The position numbers were made by a program, and so were the translations under genes. Of a stretch of 64,000 bases of DNA, positions 18,004-27,466 are shown in pieces (the stretch's first letter is position 1; each line of letters opens with the position of its first letter). A model generated the notes under the pieces. It saw only the letters and a program-made list of their open reading frames with translations. It was not told where the DNA came from and did not search any database. This stretch comes from Phocaeicola massiliensis B84634 = Timone 84634 = DSM 17679 = JCM 13223 (GTDB lineage Bacteria > Bacteroidota > Bacteroidia > Bacteroidales > Bacteroidaceae). Location: assembly GCF_000382445.1 (NCBI RefSeq), contig NZ_KB905473.1, positions 1 to 64,000 on the forward strand. Reading direction: 5' to 3'.

Positions 18004-18834
18004 TCAATTTTGTGGGTTGGTTTCTTCCGCAGGAACAGGTTCGGTCGCTTCTACCACCCACTGCACGGGTTTCACCTCTTTTTTGAATAACAGGAATGTG
18101 AGGCAGAAGATGGCGATTCCTGTCATTCCCCATACATGAACGGCAGTGGTGTTTCCTAAAATATCGGTCAGGGTATCTTTCTCTTCAAAAACATTCATCA
18201 GTATCAATGACAGAGTATTATTGATAAAGTGAAGGATAATGCTTGGAAGCAGGCTGCCGGTACGGTAATAAAGCTCTCCTAAGATAATACCGAACAGAAA
18301 GGCGAAAAGTATCTGTGCCGGATTCATGTGTATCAATCCGAAGATAAGGGCTGACACAAGGATGGCCCAACGGGGATTCTCCCATTTGCGCAGCAAGTAT
18401 CCTTCGATGGCACCACGGAAAAAGATTTCTTCAAATATAGGAGCGATGATACATACGCTCAAAATACCGAATACATTGTTTTTCATTTGTGCAAAGACGT
18501 TTTCGGCTATATTGGGGAGATGGACCATCTCGCTCAGCCAGTTCATCCATATAATGGCGGCTGCTCCCATAAGGATGTAGAGACAGGTAGGTTTAAGAGG
18601 CAGGGACGCAAGAGTCTGTTTGTCCAGTTTTACATATTTATAATGTATCAGATGCCATGCCATGAGCAGGGTTCCCAACAGTGAAAGGATAATGGCCAAA
18701 GAAGTAGGGGCATTATGCAGGTCGAAACTTTGCGTTTCAAAGCATTTCCATATTGTGTATCCGAACATTCCCGGAATGGCTACAGCAAACTGATAAGCAA
18801 AATAGTAAAGTATTAATTTAATCGTGCGTCCCAT
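18004..18834 (-). CDS. CPBP-family intramembrane metalloprotease (CAAX protease-like)
   Basis: 276 aa, multi-pass. The family's three motifs are visible: EEIFFR (E135, E136, R140), FGLIHM with H169, and HFINN (H202 and N205/N206). These residues form the glutamate/histidine active site of Rce1/CPBP (ABI) proteases in the membrane. Bacterial members process peptides or regulate membrane signalling; the substrate here is unknown. It lies 21 bp from the S9 peptidase gene and 24 bp from the DUF2975 gene, in the same operon. Confidence 0.9.
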   Translation of the reverse strand: MGRTIKLILYYFAYQFAVAIPGMFGYTIWKCFETQSFDLHNAPTSLAIILSLLGTLLMAWHLIHYKYVKLDKQTLASLPLKPTCLYILMGAAAIIWMNWLSEMVHLPNIAENVFAQMKNNVFGILSVCIIAPIFEEIFFRGAIEGYLLRKWENPRWAILVSALIFGLIHMNPAQILFAFLFGIILGELYYRTGSLLPSIILHFINNTLSLILMNVFEEKDTLTDILGNTTAVHVWGMTGIAIFCLTFLLFKKEVKPVQWVVEATEPVPAEETNPQN

Positions 18835-18855
18835 CTTAATTTGTTTTTATGATTA

Positions 18856-20751
18856 TTATTTCTTTAAATGAATACTCAGAAATTTATCCATGGCGCGATA
18901 GAAATCAAATTTATTCTCTTCGTTGTGGAAGCCATGTCCTTCGTTGTCTTTTACCATATATTCTACTTCGATGCCACGTTTCTTCAGCGCTTCCACCATC
19001 TGGTCGGACTCGGCTTTGTTCACGCGTGGGTCATTGGCTCCTTGTGCCACGAAGAGCGGGGCTTTAATCTGATCTACGTGGAACACCGGAGAATATTTTT
19101 CCATCATTTCCTTATCTTTCACCGGGTCGCCCACCATTTCGTACATCATGTCCAGCAATGGTTTCCAATATGGAGGAATGGTCTGCATGAAAGTAAACAG
19201 ATTTGCAACTCCCACATAGTCGATGGCACAAGCATAAAGGTCGGGGGTGAAAGTGACACCTGCCAGTGTTGCATAACCGCCGTAACTTGCTCCGTAGATG
19301 GCAATCCGTTTCGGGTCGGCTATTCCTTGCTTGATTAACCATTCCACACCGTCGGTAATGTCATTCTGCATGGTCTGTCCCCATTGTTTGTAACCCAATT
19401 CGGTGAATTTGCGTCCGTAACCGGTGGAACCGCGGAAGTTCATTTGCAATACGGCATAACCGCGTGTGGCAAGGAACTGTACTTCAGGGTTATATCCCCA
19501 AGTGTCGCGTGCCCATGGACCCCCGTGAGGATTCACCACTACCGGCAGTTTTTTTGCAGTTTCCATTGTATAGCCTTTCGGCAGAGTGAGATATCCTTCG
19601 ATGGTCAGTCCGTCACGGCTGGTATAAGTGATGGGAGTCATGGCAACCATCTCCTCTTCTTTAATCCAGGGAGCGGCATCGGCCACCTTTGTCAGTTTGT
19701 CTTCTTTTACATTATAGGTATAGTAAGTGCCATACGTGCGGTCACTGCCGGCATAAATCATGCGGATGTTTTCACTTTTGTCTTGGCTGGTAGTGCCTAT
19801 ATCATAACCTTTTAGTTTTTGTTCCAGTTTGGTGCGGATAGCCTCTTCGTCTTTGTCGAAATAGTGACGGATTATTCCTTTGTGTCCGGTACAGGATACG
19901 GAAGTCAGTTTTTTCTTCAGTTCGGAATAGCCCAATCCGGAAATATCATATTTGTCATTGGTGTAAAGCACTTCCTTTTCTTCGCAGGTGGCAGGATCCA
20001 TCAGGACAAGGGCGGTTTTGTCGCGACCGATGTTAGTCAAGGCATATACCATCTTATTGTCGGGAGTGAAAGTAGCGAAGTTGACTGTTTCTTTGAAGTT
20101 TGTAGTCAATACCGGGCGGAATGGTTGTTCTTCTGTTTCACGGTATAAAATTTGGGTATTCACTCCGTCTACAATAGCCAGGGCTACACGCAACTTACCG
20201 TCGTGGTCGGTCATCCATCCCTGAATGTTTCCGGGGTTTTCAGCCAGTTGGGTCAGTTCGCCTGTATTGAGGTTGAGTCGATAGGGGTCGAAGACCTGTG
20301 GATTACGTTTGTTCAGACCGATAATGACCAGTGAGTCGATATTCTCCAGCGGGTCAATGATTTGTGTTCTTACGTTGGGAAAAGCAGTGTATGCTTTAGG
20401 TTCTGTTCCGTCTACATTGACTCCGTAAAGTTGATAATTCTCGTCTCCGGCAGTATCTTTTATGTAAAGAATCCGATGACCATTTGCCCACATACTTCCT
20501 GCCAGGTTACGTGCTGTTTCCGAAGTAATTCGGGTTGTCTTGTCCGAACCGATTTCCTGTACGAACAGGTTGAGGCGGTTTTCATACGGTGCCATATACG
20601 AGAAGTATTTGCCGTCCGGAGAGATTTGATAACCCACTTTTTCGGGGTTCTTAAAGAAGTCTTCCAAAGGCACTTGTGCATTGACTTCGGAAGCGAGGCC
20701 GGTGGTTACCAATAGGGTAGCTGCGGCGAAAATACGTTTGAATGCTTTCAT
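18856..20751 (-). CDS. S9 family serine peptidase (prolyl oligopeptidase/acylaminoacyl-peptidase type)
   Basis: 631 aa with a signal peptide (cleavage near ASEVNA, residue 25). The N-terminal two thirds (about 30-370) show beta-propeller repeats of the S9C type; the C-terminal alpha/beta hydrolase (about 385-631) has the nucleophile elbow GASYGG (S489), the acid in GANDPRV (D574) and the histidine in DNEGHGF (H606). It should cleave short peptides in the periplasm. It is the second gene of the operon, 23 bp after the DUF3836 gene. Confidence 0.94.
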   Translation of the reverse strand: MKAFKRIFAAATLLVTTGLASEVNAQVPLEDFFKNPEKVGYQISPDGKYFSYMAPYENRLNLFVQEIGSDKTTRITSETARNLAGSMWANGHRILYIKDTAGDENYQLYGVNVDGTEPKAYTAFPNVRTQIIDPLENIDSLVIIGLNKRNPQVFDPYRLNLNTGELTQLAENPGNIQGWMTDHDGKLRVALAIVDGVNTQILYRETEEQPFRPVLTTNFKETVNFATFTPDNKMVYALTNIGRDKTALVLMDPATCEEKEVLYTNDKYDISGLGYSELKKKLTSVSCTGHKGIIRHYFDKDEEAIRTKLEQKLKGYDIGTTSQDKSENIRMIYAGSDRTYGTYYTYNVKEDKLTKVADAAPWIKEEEMVAMTPITYTSRDGLTIEGYLTLPKGYTMETAKKLPVVVNPHGGPWARDTWGYNPEVQFLATRGYAVLQMNFRGSTGYGRKFTELGYKQWGQTMQNDITDGVEWLIKQGIADPKRIAIYGASYGGYATLAGVTFTPDLYACAIDYVGVANLFTFMQTIPPYWKPLLDMMYEMVGDPVKDKEMMEKYSPVFHVDQIKAPLFVAQGANDPRVNKAESDQMVEALKKRGIEVEYMVKDNEGHGFHNEENKFDFYRAMDKFLSIHLKK

Positions 20752-20774
20752 CTTAATGGATTTTTAAGTTCTTG

Positions 20775-21200
20775 TTACTTTTTGTTTTGTGTGTCGGCCA
20801 GCAAGTTTGTGTTGCAGTCTTCACGGTAAATTGTTTCTTGCTTGTTGTCATTAAAGGCGCTTTTCTTGGCGTTCCATTCAGTGTAGCTCAGTTTCGTTTC
20901 AGATATTCCGGGAGTTACTGTAAGCAAGTAAGCCGGCTTCCAGATTTCGCGACAGGCATCCCAGCGATACGCTTTCTTTTCAATTACTTGTCCTGTTTCA
21001 TTGCGTTTGTACTCATATTTCACTTTGCGTGTTAATGTTTTGCCGTCTTCATTCAGTGTGTACACTGTTGTGTTTGTGTCGTCTTGACAATAAATGTACT
21101 TCGTGTTTCCTGTTGTTTGTGCGTGTGCTGCTGTTGTACAACTCATCATTACTGTTGCCATTGCTGCTGCTAAACCTGATTTCAATACTGACCTTTTCAT
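20775..21200 (-). CDS. DUF3836 exported protein, first gene of the operon
   Basis: 141 aa. The signal sequence could be cut as a lipoprotein (VMMSC, C21) or after AHA (residue 27). The mature domain with TKYIYCQDD...RKVKYEYKRNETGQVIEKKAYRWD fits DUF3836, a Bacteroides-specific family of unknown function. Its original promoter is interrupted by the IS1380-family element (separate entry), so expression of this gene and the six behind it may now depend on the IS or on internal promoters. Confidence 0.82.
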   Translation of the reverse strand: MKRSVLKSGLAAAMATVMMSCTTAAHAQTTGNTKYIYCQDDTNTTVYTLNEDGKTLTRKVKYEYKRNETGQVIEKKAYRWDACREIWKPAYLLTVTPGISETKLSYTEWNAKKSAFNDNKQETIYREDCNTNLLADTQNKK

Positions 21201-21267
21201 TTTACTTTGTGTTTTAATGTTCTACTTGTGTTTGTTATTCGATATTCATTTATCGTTTATCGATATG

Positions 21268-21275
21268 CAAATGTA
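21268..21275 (-). promoter_or_regulatory. -7 box of the DUF3836 operon promoter, separated from its -33 box by an IS
   Basis: On the - strand this reads TACATTTG (TAnnTTTG). Removing the IS (21287-22877) and one 5-bp target copy (22878-22882) places CAAA at 22891-22894 (TTTG on the - strand) exactly 19 bp upstream. That restores the full Bacteroides consensus TTTG-N19-TAnnTTTG. In the present sequence the base pairs at that distance (21295-21298) read GCGG on the - strand, so no -33 box remains. Confidence 0.8.
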
Positions 21276-21281
21276 CATCTT

Positions 21282-21286
21282 ATTTT
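21282..21286. repeat. Left target-site duplication of the IS1380-family element
   Basis: ATTTT at 21282-21286 directly abuts the left end of the IS. The same five bases at 22878-22882 abut the right end. Duplications of 4-5 bp are normal for the IS1380 family. Confidence 0.8.
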
Positions 21287-22877
21287 CCTTAAATCCGCAA
21301 CTCCATTCCCGAAGTGCTACCTACAAGAGAAATGGACTTTTGATTCGTAAGACAGCCATTAAGTCCTCGCGTCCGTTTCAATGCGCATACTATCCCCTTA
21401 CCCCATAAAGCGACTTGAGGCAATACGCAATCAGTGGCCATCAAGTGACGTAAATCATCCGGAAGAAGTTTTGAAGGCTTCTGCATATGCATGGTTGTCG
21501 GTGTAGATGTTCAGCACACATTGCCTTGCGGTCTTAATCCACTTGGCAGGTACTGAAATGAATTTGAAGACAAACGTCTTGATACGGCTGGTTTCCTTGA
21601 GCCCGAACTTCTTCACTTCAATCCTTTGCATGATGGCCTTGTAAAAATTGCGTATCAGTGCCGTCAGGAGCAGGAACACGGTATTTTCCGCCATGAAGGA
21701 TTTAGGCAGTCTGCCCCATCCAAACCCATTGTTCATGTCATCAAAGATGCGTTCCTTGCCTCCACGCATGTTATAGAACTCCACGATGTCGCTCATGGAT
21801 GATTCGTAATCGTTGGTCAGGATGCAGCGGTATGTATATTCCCCCTCCCACAGGTCAAGTCCACTGCCCATGCGTCTCTGTCTCTGGATTATCAGGCGAT
21901 ACGGTTTGCCTTTCCACTTCTCAACGAGAATGGAGTTCAACTCAAACACAATGCCGTTTATTTCTTCCCTCTTCCACCCCCTGAGCGCGAAGATGTCATC
22001 ATAGAGCGAGCAGCAGCGGTTGGCACGTATGTAGAATGTCCTGCAATGCTTCCTGACCTCATCCACAATGTCTTCAGAGCATGAGCCGCAGTCGGCCCTG
22101 AAGCGGTTGACTGCCATTTTCTTTTCTTCAAGTCTCCCCAAAATCCTCTTTAGCGTGTCACCCTGGTGAAAGCGTACATTGGTGTTGCCGTCGCTGTTCT
22201 CTATGCCGACAATCATGTCGCCGATAACGGCCACACCGGGCCTGTAACCAAGAAATTTCTTGTACGTGGGCTTTGCATCGTACTTCTCCGTCTCAATGAA
22301 CTGGTGGTCAAAGTCAACGTCATACTCCCCGCCCTCTTTCAACTGCCCTGTGGCCAACAGGCAATTCAGGAGCAATGTGTTGAGTGTGTCTGCCGTATTG
22401 AAGTCATAGGACTTTCCGGCATCAGATGTGTATGAGATGTTTTCCCGGGCCAGTTCGTTTATTGCCCTGAGGATGGTGTCGGCGCTACAGGTGCGGAGTG
22501 TGGGGTGAAGGGAAAGATGACTCATTAAGTGGGCGGTGACATCCTCAACGCAAGAACCGCCGCAGAAGTAAACGCATAGGAGGGAGCGGATGATTTCGCT
22601 GTATTGATAACCATAGAGTTTGCATCTCAACCCAAGTGTTGAGTCAATTGTAGAGGAGAGAAGGGAGGTAAATTGCTCCATGATTGGAAATATGCCTCCA
22701 AAAGGAGTGAGTCTTTCGGATTTTATTGCTACATTTGCCATGCTTGTTACGGTTTTCTTTGTCTTTGGATTCGCAACACTAAGGTAAGTGAAAACGCTGA
22801 CATGGCAAAAACCTGGGCAACAAAATGTTGCTCAGGAACTTATAAAAATAATTATCAATTATGTTGCGGAATTAAGG
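21287..22877 (-). mobile_element. Complete IS1380-family insertion sequence, 1591 bp
   Basis: Terminal inverted repeats are CCTTAAATCCGCAAC (21287-21301) and the reverse complement of CCTTAATTCCGCAAC (22863-22877), matching at 14 of 15 positions. They begin with CC as in other IS1380 elements. The single transposase gene spans most of the element. The flanking ATTTT duplication shows it arrived by transposition and has not rearranged since. It sits inside the spacer of the DUF3836 operon promoter. Confidence 0.93.
21455..22741 (-). CDS. IS1380-family transposase
   Basis: 428 aa, full length. The DDE residues can be read as D145 (VDFDHQFIE), D217 (RADCGS) and E330 in the YNMRGGKERIFDDMNNGFG signature of IS1380/IS4-type transposases. 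The start MANVAIKSERLTPFGG is the common N-terminus in Bacteroides copies. The frame is intact, so the element may still be active. It reads toward the DUF3836 gene, and no clear terminator follows it before the IS end, so read-through into the operon is possible. Confidence 0.95.
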   Translation of the reverse strand: MANVAIKSERLTPFGGIFPIMEQFTSLLSSTIDSTLGLRCKLYGYQYSEIIRSLLCVYFCGGSCVEDVTAHLMSHLSLHPTLRTCSADTILRAINELARENISYTSDAGKSYDFNTADTLNTLLLNCLLATGQLKEGGEYDVDFDHQFIETEKYDAKPTYKKFLGYRPGVAVIGDMIVGIENSDGNTNVRFHQGDTLKRILGRLEEKKMAVNRFRADCGSCSEDIVDEVRKHCRTFYIRANRCCSLYDDIFALRGWKREEINGIVFELNSILVEKWKGKPYRLIIQRQRRMGSGLDLWEGEYTYRCILTNDYESSMSDIVEFYNMRGGKERIFDDMNNGFGWGRLPKSFMAENTVFLLLTALIRNFYKAIMQRIEVKKFGLKETSRIKTFVFKFISVPAKWIKTARQCVLNIYTDNHAYAEAFKTSSG

Positions 22878-22882
22878 ATTTT
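22878..22882. repeat. Right target-site duplication of the IS1380-family element
   Basis: ATTTT, identical to 21282-21286. Confidence 0.8.
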
Positions 22883-22890
22883 TATATCAC

Positions 22891-22894
22891 CAAA
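22891..22894 (-). promoter_or_regulatory. Stranded -33 box of the DUF3836 operon promoter
   Basis: CAAA on the + strand, TTTG on the - strand. In the ancestral sequence it would be 19 bp upstream of the TACATTTG box at 21268-21275; the IS now puts about 1.6 kb between them. Confidence 0.7.
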
Positions 22895-22900
22895 GAAAAA

Positions 22901-22944
22901 CGAGAAAAAAATATCGAAATTCGATAAAAATATATCCTTTCTCG
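22901..22944 (-). terminator. Terminator of the ribF operon
   Basis: Outer stem CGAGAAA (22901-22907) / TTTCTCG (22938-22944) with an inner TATCG...CGATA stem. On the - strand it is followed by TTTTTCTTT. It lies 100 bp beyond the ribF stop. Confidence 0.7.
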
Positions 22945-23043
22945 TTGTTTGTGGGGATGAAAGAGGATGAGGATGTTGTTTTTATGTGTTTGGGGTAGGA
23001 AATGCCGGTAAAAAAGACACTTTGTTGTGAGGCGGGAATAGTT

Positions 23044-23964
23044 CTATAATAGAATCTTTGCGGCTTCTTCTCTGTCCTTGTGCATTTGGCAGATAAGGCT
23101 TTCAATGTTATCGAACTTTTCTTCGGGACGCAGATATTGGACGAACTCAATGCACATTTTTTTGTGATAGATATTATCCGAAAAATGAAGGATGTTCACT
23201 TCGATGCTGAGGTCTTTTCCATTATTCATGGTAGGACGATGCCCTATGTTCAACATCCCTGCCCATCTTTTTCCTTCTATATGTACATATACGGCGTATA
23301 CTCCTTCCGAAGGAATGAGTTTTTCGGGATAATCTACTTTTAGGTTTGCGGTAGGAAAGCCTATCTTACGGCCGACTTTATAACCGTCGACAACGGTTCC
23401 GTCTAAATAATAATTGTATCCCAAGAACTGAGAGGCATGGGTTACGTCTCCTTCTTTTAGCAACCGTCGGATGACGGAAGAACTGATTTTATTTTCACCG
23501 TCGGTATATTCGCGCGCGCGTACTATATATATACCGAGTTCTTCTCCATAACGGTAATAATCTTCAAAACTCTCACTTCGGTTGTGACCGAAGCGGTGGT
23601 CGTAGCCTATTACCAGTATGCGGATATTGAATTTGTCGCGTAGCAATTGCATGAATTTGCGTGCAGAAAGCAATGACAATTCATGTGTAAACGGAAGCAG
23701 GATGCAATAATCAGTACCTGTTGTTTTCAATAAGTTTAATTTCTCTTGAGGAGAGGAGAGGAGTTGGGGGCAATAAGAGGTTTGTATCACCTGTCTGGGA
23801 TGTACCGGAAAGGTGACTAACGCAGAACATAATCCTTCTTTTACAGCCACTTCCTTTACTTGGTCGATGAGGAAATGGTGACCGCGATGCACCCCGTCAA
23901 AAAAGCCGATGGTGGCAACCGATGGGGGAAGTGCCGGATGGTTTATGTCTGATATAATTTCCAT
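23044..23964 (-). CDS. ribF: Bifunctional riboflavin kinase / FMN adenylyltransferase
   Basis: 306 aa, standard RibF length. The N-terminal FAD synthetase domain has GFFDGVHRGHH (20-30) and the SSSVIRRLL motif. The C-terminal riboflavin kinase domain has GRKIGFPTANL and GVYAVYV. It makes FMN and then FAD from riboflavin and ATP. It overlaps the HAD gene by one base, so it is the last gene of the ATPase-HAD-ribF transcript. No FMN riboswitch is expected or seen, since ribF has no leader of its own. Confidence 0.96.
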   Translation of the reverse strand: MEIISDINHPALPPSVATIGFFDGVHRGHHFLIDQVKEVAVKEGLCSALVTFPVHPRQVIQTSYCPQLLSSPQEKLNLLKTTGTDYCILLPFTHELSLLSARKFMQLLRDKFNIRILVIGYDHRFGHNRSESFEDYYRYGEELGIYIVRAREYTDGENKISSSVIRRLLKEGDVTHASQFLGYNYYLDGTVVDGYKVGRKIGFPTANLKVDYPEKLIPSEGVYAVYVHIEGKRWAGMLNIGHRPTMNNGKDLSIEVNILHFSDNIYHKKMCIEFVQYLRPEEKFDNIESLICQMHKDREEAAKILL

Positions 23965-24578
23965 TAGTCGAATAATAAACTTAAATCTTCACCGATATGG
24001 TAGTGGTGGGTTTGAATGCCAAGTGCCGCTGCTGCCCGGCAGTTAGTTTCCGAATCATCTATAAAGAACGTTTCCTCAGGAAGAATATTTGCCTCTTTCA
24101 TTACTTTCTCATAGATAGCCTTATCGGGCTTAGCCAAATGCATTTTGAAAGAAAGAAAGGTGTCTTCAAAGAAATCGTCAGCTCGAAAACCTCGGTAGTT
24201 AAACATTTCTTCACCGGCATAATCCCAATGGATTTGGTTGGTGTTGCTAAGCAGGTAAACCATGTAGCGTTCGCGCAGCTCTAACAGTAAATCCAACTTT
24301 TCGCGGGGAATATTCAGTAGCATCAGGTTCCACATATCATCTATCTTGCGGTCGGTCAACGATTCGTCGGCTTCTTTGCGGATGGCATCCCTGAACTCTT
24401 CGGGTGAGATTTCTCCCAACTCGAATCGGGAAAATACTCCATTACCTTGCATTTGACGAACTTGCTCTTCTATGTTGGTGAATCCTGCTGTGCGGAATGC
24501 ATTCAGACAACTGTCAAAATCCAGATTTATTAATACTCCACCTAAATCGAAAATAACATTTTTAATCTTACTGTCCAT
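23964..24578 (-). CDS. HAD-superfamily phosphatase (YihX-like, subfamily IA)
   Basis: 204 aa. Motif I is VIFDLGGVLI with nucleophile D11, motif II is VYLLSNTN, motif III a lysine in HLAKPDKAIYEKV and motif IV IDDSETN. This pattern (DLGGV with the LSNT loop) is that of sugar-phosphate or nucleotide phosphatases related to YihX, which hydrolyses glucose-1-phosphate. The substrate cannot be fixed from sequence. It is encoded 16 bp behind the Ca2+ ATPase and overlaps ribF by one base. Confidence 0.88.
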   Translation of the reverse strand: MDSKIKNVIFDLGGVLINLDFDSCLNAFRTAGFTNIEEQVRQMQGNGVFSRFELGEISPEEFRDAIRKEADESLTDRKIDDMWNLMLLNIPREKLDLLLELRERYMVYLLSNTNQIHWDYAGEEMFNYRGFRADDFFEDTFLSFKMHLAKPDKAIYEKVMKEANILPEETFFIDDSETNCRAAAALGIQTHHYHIGEDLSLLFD

Positions 24579-24594
24579 AACTCTTTATGCTCTT

Positions 24595-27234
24595 TTACCT
24601 AATTGACTTTTTTGTTTGCAACCGTTTTATCAGTCGGTAGATTTCACCTGCTACCAGCACCAAAGAGGTAGCGGTGATGATTATAATCCATTCGGTCAGG
24701 TTCAGCGGTACGGTGCGGAATACTTTTCCTCCGAATTCGACAATGAATATCTGACCTATCAGTATGATAACCGCTACACTGAGCATACCCAGTGCATGGC
24801 GTGAATCTTTAAATACAGAATGGTTGGTTCCGAAAACACTGGCGTTGAACAGATTCCAGAACTGAAGCATTACAAAGATAGTGAAGAAGCAGGTAAGAGC
24901 CCACTCTGTTTGTGAGGCGGGAAGTTGTCTGATACCTACGATGAGTGACATCAGTATAACCAAAAATGCAAGTCCTACACCTAATATATTATTGCGCATA
25001 GCCTTGGTGATGATAAAGTCATTGGTCTTGCGCGGCTTTTCGTTCATAACATCGGGACTGGGCGGTATGGAAGCCAGTGCCATGGCAGCAAAAGTGTCCA
25101 TAATGAGGTTTACCCATAACATTTGAGTGACAGTCAGCGGAAGTTCCGTTCCCAGAAAGGCACCGAGCAATACACTTGCCAATGCCACTACATTGATTGT
25201 CAGTTGGAAGACAATGAAGCGTTGAATGTTTTTGTAGAGCGAACGTCCCCACATGACGGCAGTGGCGATACTGTGGAAAGAGTCATCCAGCAGTGTAATA
25301 TCGCTGGCTTCTTTTGCGACAGAAGTTCCTGTTCCCATCGAAAGTCCCACTTGTGCGTGATTGAGAGCGGGGGCATCGTTGGTTCCATCACCGGTAACAG
25401 CAACTACCGCACCTTTTTGCTGGAGCAGCTGCACCAGGCGTTGTTTGTCCATCGGGCGCGCACGGCTCATTACTTTCAGGTCGAGCACACGGTCGAGTGC
25501 TTCTTCGTCGCTTAAAGCAGCAAATTCCACCCCTGTGATTCGGTTGCGTTCCGAGTCTTCGGGTTTCCATAATCCGATTTGGCGGGCAATTTCGGTAGCA
25601 GTTCCCGGAGTATCACCGGTTACAATCTTCACACCGATACCGGCTGACTGACATTTGCCGACAGCTTCGGGTACATCGGGACGAATGGGGTCACTGATGG
25701 CAAAAATACCGAGGAAAGTCATTCCGCCTTCATTCACTAATTCAGAACAATCCTCTCCGACGCCTTCGGGGATATATTTATAAGCCAGTCCCAAAGTACG
25801 CATGGCCTTGTTTTGATAGGCAAGCAGGTCGGCATTATATTGTGCAATGGCATCAGGGCTCAGATTGCATTTACCCATTATAATTTCAGGCGCACCTTTT
25901 ATATATAGCACTCTTTTTTGCTGGATGGGAGAGTCGACCAACGTAGCCATATATTTACGTTCGGTGGAGAATGTGAGCTGGTTGACAACAGTCGCTCTTT
26001 CACGCAGCTCCATGTAATTCTTTCCCTGCTCGTTAAGCCACAACAATAAAGCGATTTCGGTCGGGTTTCCTACACCGGAAGGTTTCTTTCCGGCCTCTGC
26101 TTCTTCCAAGAAAGCCGTGGAATTGGCACTGATGCCTTCAGCTATCAAGTCTGCTTTGGAGGTGTCGAGCTTTGCTTCATGCACTTGCATCAGATTCTGT
26201 GTCAGTGTGCCGGTCTTGTCTGTACAGATGACGGTGATGGCTCCCATTGTTTCGCAAGCATGCATTTTTCGGACAAGGTTGTTCGTTTTCAGCATACGGC
26301 GCATATTCAGTGCAAGGCTGAGAGTAACACTCATCGGTAAACCTTCGGGAACGGCGACCACTATCAGGGTAACGGCCATCATGAAATATTTTAAAACAAT
26401 ACGGGCGATATGCACCCATTGCTGCCAGCCGGTTATCTCGTTCATGCTCAAATATCCATAAAGGTCTTTGGCCGTGAAGATAATAAAGGTCAGTGTGGCA
26501 ATGGTAAAGCCGATTTTACCGATGAAATCGGCCAGCTTTGTTAATTGAATATTCAATGGAGTCTGTTCTTGGCTCTGCTCTGTTGCCTGGCGAGCCACTT
26601 TGCCGATTTCTGTCGCATCGCCTACGTGCTCTACGCGCATCATGCCGTGACCGTCCACTACTGTTGTTCCACGCATGACGGTGTTGCTGGGATATGTGGC
26701 CTCATCATCAAATAATTCTTCGTTGACCGTTTTGTTCACCATTAATTCTCCGGTCAGGTTGGATTCATTAATCTGCATGGAAATAGCTTCCAACAAGATG
26801 CCGTCTGCCGGCACCTCTTCGCCGGTATTTAATATGACGATGTCTCCCACAACGATGTCTTTGCGCGGAATCTCTTGTATTTTGCCGTTACGCATGACCG
26901 TGACGGGCGTTTCTTCACCTACGGCGTTCAACAAATCAAATTTCTTGTTTGCATCATATTCAAAATAGAACCCGATGCCGGTAGCCAGAAATATAGCGAA
27001 GAATATTCCGATAGTTTCGGCATATTCATCTTCAATGATGGCTATGACCAGTGAAAAGAATGCTGCAACGAGAAGGATGCGTATCACCGGGTCGCGGAAC
27101 TTTTCGAGATAAAGTTTCCACATAGAAGGACGTTTAGGGGGTGTCAGGAGATTCATCCCGAATTTCTCCCTGCTTTCAAGAACTTCTTTATTTGTCAGCC
27201 CTGTAAAGGTGGTTTCCTGTTTTGTATGTGCCAT
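24595..27234 (-). CDS. Calcium-translocating P-type ATPase (P2 type, PMCA/SERCA-like)
   Basis: 879 aa. The N-terminal cation-ATPase domain is followed by the actuator motif TGE (161-163), PEGLP in M4 (296-300), the phosphorylation motif DKTGTLT (D339), the nucleotide-binding domain and GDGTNDAPAL. The C-terminal membrane block carries NLIMDTFAAMALA, with the acidic and Asn residues expected for Ca2+ binding in M6. It should export Ca2+ using ATP. It is the first gene of a three-gene operon. A TATTTTTG -7 box is present on the - strand at 27264-27271, without a clear -33 box. Confidence 0.93.
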   Translation of the reverse strand: MAHTKQETTFTGLTNKEVLESREKFGMNLLTPPKRPSMWKLYLEKFRDPVIRILLVAAFFSLVIAIIEDEYAETIGIFFAIFLATGIGFYFEYDANKKFDLLNAVGEETPVTVMRNGKIQEIPRKDIVVGDIVILNTGEEVPADGILLEAISMQINESNLTGELMVNKTVNEELFDDEATYPSNTVMRGTTVVDGHGMMRVEHVGDATEIGKVARQATEQSQEQTPLNIQLTKLADFIGKIGFTIATLTFIIFTAKDLYGYLSMNEITGWQQWVHIARIVLKYFMMAVTLIVVAVPEGLPMSVTLSLALNMRRMLKTNNLVRKMHACETMGAITVICTDKTGTLTQNLMQVHEAKLDTSKADLIAEGISANSTAFLEEAEAGKKPSGVGNPTEIALLLWLNEQGKNYMELRERATVVNQLTFSTERKYMATLVDSPIQQKRVLYIKGAPEIIMGKCNLSPDAIAQYNADLLAYQNKAMRTLGLAYKYIPEGVGEDCSELVNEGGMTFLGIFAISDPIRPDVPEAVGKCQSAGIGVKIVTGDTPGTATEIARQIGLWKPEDSERNRITGVEFAALSDEEALDRVLDLKVMSRARPMDKQRLVQLLQQKGAVVAVTGDGTNDAPALNHAQVGLSMGTGTSVAKEASDITLLDDSFHSIATAVMWGRSLYKNIQRFIVFQLTINVVALASVLLGAFLGTELPLTVTQMLWVNLIMDTFAAMALASIPPSPDVMNEKPRKTNDFIITKAMRNNILGVGLAFLVILMSLIVGIRQLPASQTEWALTCFFTIFVMLQFWNLFNASVFGTNHSVFKDSRHALGMLSVAVIILIGQIFIVEFGGKVFRTVPLNLTEWIIIITATSLVLVAGEIYRLIKRLQTKKSIR

Positions 27235-27331
27235 ACGGCTATTATCAATTAATTAGTGAAGTACAAAAATACAATTTAAATCCTTACGAATAAGTGAATT
27301 AAATCTTTTTATCAAATTTTGGGTGTGATTC

Positions 27332-27363
27332 TTTGCAAATCTCAAAGAAATGTTCTACTTTTG
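27332..27363 (+). promoter_or_regulatory. Promoter of the tRNA-Met gene
   Basis: TTTG at 27332-27335 and TACTTTTG at 27356-27363, with 20 bp between them, 30 bp upstream of the tRNA 5' end. Confidence 0.65.
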
Positions 27364-27392
27364 CACCTGCTAAGAAGAAATTCTCATAGCTC

Positions 27393-27466
27393 GGACTTGT
27401 AGCTCAGTTGGTTAGAGCAACAGACTCATAATCTGGAGGTCCCTGGTTCAAGCCCAGGCTGGTCCA
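27393..27466 (+). tRNA. tRNA-Met (CAT anticodon), integration target
   Basis: 74 nt with recognisable D arm (GCTC...GAGC), anticodon loop CTCATAA with anticodon CAT at 27427-27429, and T arm CCTGG-TTCAAGC-CCAGG. The acceptor pairs GGACTTG with CTGGTCC, leaving one T-T mismatch at pair 6-67 and a T-G wobble next to it. The discriminator is A, and CCA is not fully encoded (CAC follows from 27465). Elongator versus initiator versus lysidine-modified Ile tRNA is not certain from sequence alone; Met is the default for CAT. The 3' 50 nt are repeated at 43840-43892. Confidence 0.88.

Noticed and set aside
23964-24000. Possible FMN riboswitch at ribF
   Set aside because: ribF overlaps the HAD gene by one base and has no leader; no RFN-like conserved elements are visible upstream of the operon.
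27393-27466. tRNA-Met gene inactivated by the island
   Set aside because: The 53-bp repeat restores the full 3' part at the left end, and the promoter and 5' half are intact, so the gene should remain functional.
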